NCBI GenBank assembly: GCA_002502215.1
Contig: DAPT01000124.1
Location: forward strand, 1-8,265
Origin: Euryarchaeota archaeon UBA124
GTDB taxonomy: Archaea; Thermoplasmatota; Poseidoniia; Poseidoniales; Poseidoniaceae
Direction of reading: 5' to 3'
Length of the DNA stretch: 8,265 nt
Part shown: piece after piece, positions 6,705 through 8,265 of the stretch
Layout of the letters: every line of letters begins with the position of its first letter
Numbering within the stretch: position 1 is the stretch's first letter
The notes under the pieces: generated by a model
Database searches by the model: none
Told to the model about the DNA's origin: nothing
The model's input: the letters and a program-made list of their open reading frames with translations, nothing else
Position numbers and translations under genes: made by a program

Positions 6705-6782
6705 AACCAAACGGTGACGAATGCTGGTAAAGAAGACGTCGATTACCCATAGGCTCAAGAAGACCAATCAGCACCTTCATCC

Positions 6783-7382
6783 ATGATTGGAGAAGACCTC
6801 ATTCTCGATTTCTTCAATCAGTTCGGACCGTTTGCACTCGCATTGCTGTCCTTTACGGAAGCGATCATCCAGCCGATACCGCCCGATTTGATGTTTTTAC
6901 CGATGGCGTACGATGAACGTGACAGTGTGGCAATGTTGCTATGGTTGTGGTTTATTGTCACATTCGCTTCTGTTCTTGGAGCTGTTGTCGGGCATGCTCT
7001 TGGAAAGCGGTATGGGACAAAACTTCTCGACCGATTTGGGAAACCACAACATCGGGAACGTCTGGAATACCTTTTCCATCGTTATGGTGTATGGGGGATG
7101 TTCATTGCTGCAGTTTCACCGTTGCCTTACAAGGTATTTGGATGGATTGCAGGTGCAAGCGATATGAAGTTACGACCGTTCATTTTGGCTGGGATTTTTG
7201 GAAGAGGGCTTCGATTTGGATTGGAAGCGCTGTTGATTTACCTCTACGGTGAGGCTGCGATGGATGCTGTATCATGGTTGCTCGATCATGAAATTGTCAT
7301 GGCAGTGGTTCTGATTACCATTCTTGGGCTTGCCGTTTGGTGGTTTAACGCAAAGAAGCCAACATCTCAGGGCACACCCTAG
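6783..7382 (+). CDS. YqaA/DedA-type membrane protein (VTT/SNARE-associated domain)
   Basis: The 199-residue integral membrane protein has a half-embedded N-terminal hydrophobic segment (about 13-40) containing Glu26, IQPIPPD (29-35) and LMFLP, a membrane helix at about 50-72, then a basic stretch (KRYGTKLLDRFGKPQHRERL, 75-94). The diagnostic segment RYGVWGMFIAAVSPLPYKVF (100-119) follows, then GRGLRF (140-145) with a conserved-type Arg, and a final helix (about 170-188). The acidic and proline-rich first segment plus SPLPYK are typical of YqaA within the DedA/VTT superfamily. Some superfamily members move lipids such as undecaprenyl phosphate or phosphatidylethanolamine across membranes; the archaeal YqaA substrate is not known to me. 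No convincing TATA or SD motif precedes the ATG at 6783, and the next Met in frame would lose conserved residues. It diverges from nob1 across 78 bases. Confidence 0.88.
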   Translation: MIGEDLILDFFNQFGPFALALLSFTEAIIQPIPPDLMFLPMAYDERDSVAMLLWLWFIVTFASVLGAVVGHALGKRYGTKLLDRFGKPQHRERLEYLFHRYGVWGMFIAAVSPLPYKVFGWIAGASDMKLRPFILAGIFGRGLRFGLEALLIYLYGEAAMDAVSWLLDHEIVMAVVLITILGLAVWWFNAKKPTSQGTP

Positions 7383-7419
7383 CAAGTGAATGACGACACC
7401 CCCCTTGAATAAGCGAGTG

Positions 7420-7425
7420 TTTTTT
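7420..7425 (+). terminator. T-run terminator after the YqaA-type gene
   Basis: Six T in a row lie 38 bases past the stop codon, in a non-coding gap before the oppositely oriented tRNA gene. This is the expected place and form of an archaeal oligo-T terminator for the plus-strand gene. The rest of the gap (7383-7466) shows nothing else. Confidence 0.45.
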
Positions 7426-7466
7426 GATGCAAATAAACGCTGTACTGCGCTACGTTTGAAACAAGA

Positions 7467-7541
7467 TGCTCGTGCCGGGATTCGAACCCGGGTCAGCGGG
7501 ATGAAAACCCGCGATGATGGACCTGGCTACACCACACGAGC
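7467..7541 (-). tRNA. tRNA-Glu (anticodon UUC)
   Basis: The minus strand folds into a complete cloverleaf of 75 bases including the discriminator. The acceptor stem GCTCGTG/CACGAGC has seven perfect pairs, and the D stem has three pairs (G-U, U-A, G-C). The anticodon stem GCGGG/CCCGC closes the seven-base loop TTTTCAT with anticodon TTC (RNA UUC), reading GAA and GAG. The variable loop is the four bases TGAC, and the T arm is CCGGG TTCGAAT CCCGG. The discriminator is A. The bases after it are TCTTGT, so CCA is not encoded and must be added by the nucleotidyltransferase, as is common in archaea. There is no intron. Frames crossing this stretch are not genes. Confidence 0.97.
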
Positions 7542-7563
7542 CAATGACCAGCCGTGTCGCCTC

Positions 7564-7573
7564 TTATTCATAA
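7564..7573 (-). promoter_or_regulatory. TATA box of the tRNA-Glu gene
   Basis: The minus strand reads TTATGAATAA centred about 27 bases before the first base of the tRNA, the standard position of an archaeal TATA element for a tRNA gene transcribed from or just before its 5' end. It is in the 78-base gap downstream of the flavoprotein gene, so the tRNA need not depend on read-through. Confidence 0.6.
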
Positions 7574-7619
7574 CCGTTGGCCATCCGATGGGTTGAGCCG
7601 GTCTTTCAGATGGTTGTGT

Positions 7620-8123
7620 TTATCGTTCGATGACTCGTTGGATAAGATCGTCCATGGTTGTTTGAGAGAATGGTTTGGACTTGTTTACGTTCATTGTACG
7701 ACCGATAACGTTGCTACCAAGGTGAGAGAATTGGTGGCGCATGGCCATGAGGCAATGCGTTCCTCCACCGCCACTGTGCGTGGCAAGTAGAACTGTTCGG
7801 TTGTTGAACAGGCGTCTGAAATCATCGCTCTGAACGGATAGCCATGCAATGGTGTTGTTCAATGCAGGAGGCATGACACCATTGTATTCTGGGGCGCAAA
7901 CCACGAGTGCATCGGAGTTGGCAATCAATTCAGAGAGGGACGATGTATCTGGCTCTCGCTTGGAATCTCCGTCAAGTTCAGGAGTGTAGACCGGCCATTC
8001 AAGGGTCGTTAAATCAACAACCTGTGCACCCATGCCCTTTGCAACAAATGCTTCAGAGAACCGATGTGCAAGATCGAGGTTTTTCCCGGAGGATGCTGCG
8101 AGAACCAACACATAGGAATCCAT
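7620..8123 (-). CDS. NAD(P)H-dependent FMN reductase-family flavoprotein
   Basis: The 167-residue flavodoxin-like protein belongs to the NADPH-dependent FMN reductase family, which binds FMN and reduces it or other acceptors such as quinones, azo compounds or chromate with NAD(P)H. The first strand and loop, SYVLVLAASSGKN (3-15), bind the FMN phosphate. The family signature APEYNGVMPPALNNTIAWLS (77-96) contacts the isoalloxazine ring, and LLATHSGGGGTH (112-123) occupies the third cofactor loop. The length is close to the family norm of 170-200. The frame is open to an ATG at 8177, but the ATG at 8123 gives the usual N-terminus directly before the first strand and has a TATA-like element at about 25 bases, so it was chosen. 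Unlike many relatives, the first loop reads SSGKN rather than GSxRxxS. The substrate cannot be told. Confidence 0.88.
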   Translation of the reverse strand: MDSYVLVLAASSGKNLDLAHRFSEAFVAKGMGAQVVDLTTLEWPVYTPELDGDSKREPDTSSLSELIANSDALVVCAPEYNGVMPPALNNTIAWLSVQSDDFRRLFNNRTVLLATHSGGGGTHCLMAMRHQFSHLGSNVIGRTMNVNKSKPFSQTTMDDLIQRVIER

Positions 8124-8142
8124 GGACTCCGGTTTAATCAAA

Positions 8143-8152
8143 CATATTTCAA
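8143..8152 (-). promoter_or_regulatory. TATA-like element of the flavoprotein gene
   Basis: The minus strand reads TTGAAATATG with its centre about 24.5 bases from the ATG at 8123, which predicts a leaderless mRNA and supports that start over the ATG at 8177, which lies upstream of the element. Confidence 0.5.
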
Positions 8153-8180
8153 TCGTTGGTTTACATTCGACGACCATGTA

Positions 8181-8190
8181 TTGAAATAGG
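8181..8190 (+). promoter_or_regulatory. TATA-like element of the gene at the right edge
   Basis: TTGAAATAGG on the plus strand is centred about 24.5 bases before the ATG at 8210. It matches the element of the divergent flavoprotein gene at nine of ten bases and at the same distance, which supports both as leaderless promoters. Confidence 0.45.
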
Positions 8191-8209
8191 TCGTTGCTAA
8201 AGAATCGAT

Positions 8210-8265
8210 ATGTTCACTGAATTGCTCGAACAACACAAGGGAAATTTTCTTGTTTTTACGGGTCG
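8210..8265 (+). CDS. 5' fragment of an unidentified gene
   Basis: An open frame starts at the ATG at 8210 and runs for 18 complete codons to the right edge, giving MFTELLEQHKGNFLVFTG. It looks like a short helix followed by a hydrophobic strand ending in a glycine turn (FLVFTG), which is how many nucleotide-binding folds begin, but this is too little to name a family. The start is supported by the TATA-like element about 25 bases upstream and by the divergent arrangement with the flavoprotein gene. Confidence 0.5.
   Translation, partial: MFTELLEQHKGNFLVFTG

Noticed and set aside
6705..6767. Longer nob1 start at TTG 6767
   Set aside because: It would add 21 hydrophobic residues before MAVLDTSALL, while the family begins right at this motif. 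The ATG at 6704 has a weak TATA-like element at the right distance.
7390..7596. Plus-strand open frame of 68 codons
   Set aside because: It runs antisense through the whole tRNA-Glu gene; its RAGIRTRV segment is just the T arm translated.
7534..7600. tRNA gene as an integration site with a mobile element beside it
   Set aside because: Genes on both sides look like ordinary chromosomal genes, and no integrase or repeated tRNA 3' fragment was seen in the window.
8124..8177. Longer flavoprotein start at ATG 8177
   Set aside because: The added 18 residues precede the normal first strand and would place the TATA-like element inside the gene.
8210..8265. Sir2-type deacetylase start, suggested by FLVFTG
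   Set aside because: The next codon begins CG and must be Arg, whereas the sirtuin motif continues TGAGIS, so the match fails where it matters.

Overview
The window looks like a piece of a mesophilic euryarchaeal chromosome, most likely a planktonic lineage such as Marine Group II (Poseidoniales). The lineage is an inference from gene style; the archaeal assignment rests on firmer signals: a Nob1-type rRNA endonuclease (PIN domain plus zinc ribbon), a tRNA gene without an encoded CCA end, TATA-like elements about 25 bases upstream of several start codons with no Shine-Dalgarno (SD) motif (leaderless transcripts), and T-rich terminators without hairpins. No insertion sequence, phage gene, CRISPR array or toxin-antitoxin pair was seen.

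Left part (1-5547, minus strand). The 5' end of a gene for a secreted protein runs off the left edge. Then comes a two-gene operon for an ABC transporter of the MacB/LolCDE type: the ATPase (5547 to 4855), followed two bases later by a very large FtsX-like permease (4852 to 347) that begins at TTG and uses an SD motif inside the last codons of the ATPase. The permease (1501 residues) carries an exported domain of about 650 residues between its first MacB-type helix and the first FtsX bundle, with a Trp/Gly/Asp-rich stretch unlike a plain MacB core and many N-glycosylation sequons.

Middle (5548-7382). A MoaD-like ubiquitin-fold protein (plus) diverges from the ATPase across a 50-base gap with one centrally placed TATA-like element. 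It is followed by TatA (plus), the pore subunit of the twin-arginine exporter, which meets nob1 (minus) tail to tail with one base between stop codons. A YqaA/DedA-type membrane protein (plus) diverges from nob1.

Right part (7383-8265). A tRNA-Glu(UUC) gene (minus) with its own TATA element is followed by an NAD(P)H-dependent FMN reductase-type flavoprotein (minus). It diverges from a gene starting at 8210 (plus) that leaves the window after 18 codons. The two divergent starts have almost identical TATA-like elements at the same distance.

The genes do not form one pathway. Several act at the cell envelope (secreted protein, ABC export/lipoprotein-type system, TatA, YqaA) amid housekeeping genes. 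The best candidate for something not well described is the outsized, sequon-rich permease.
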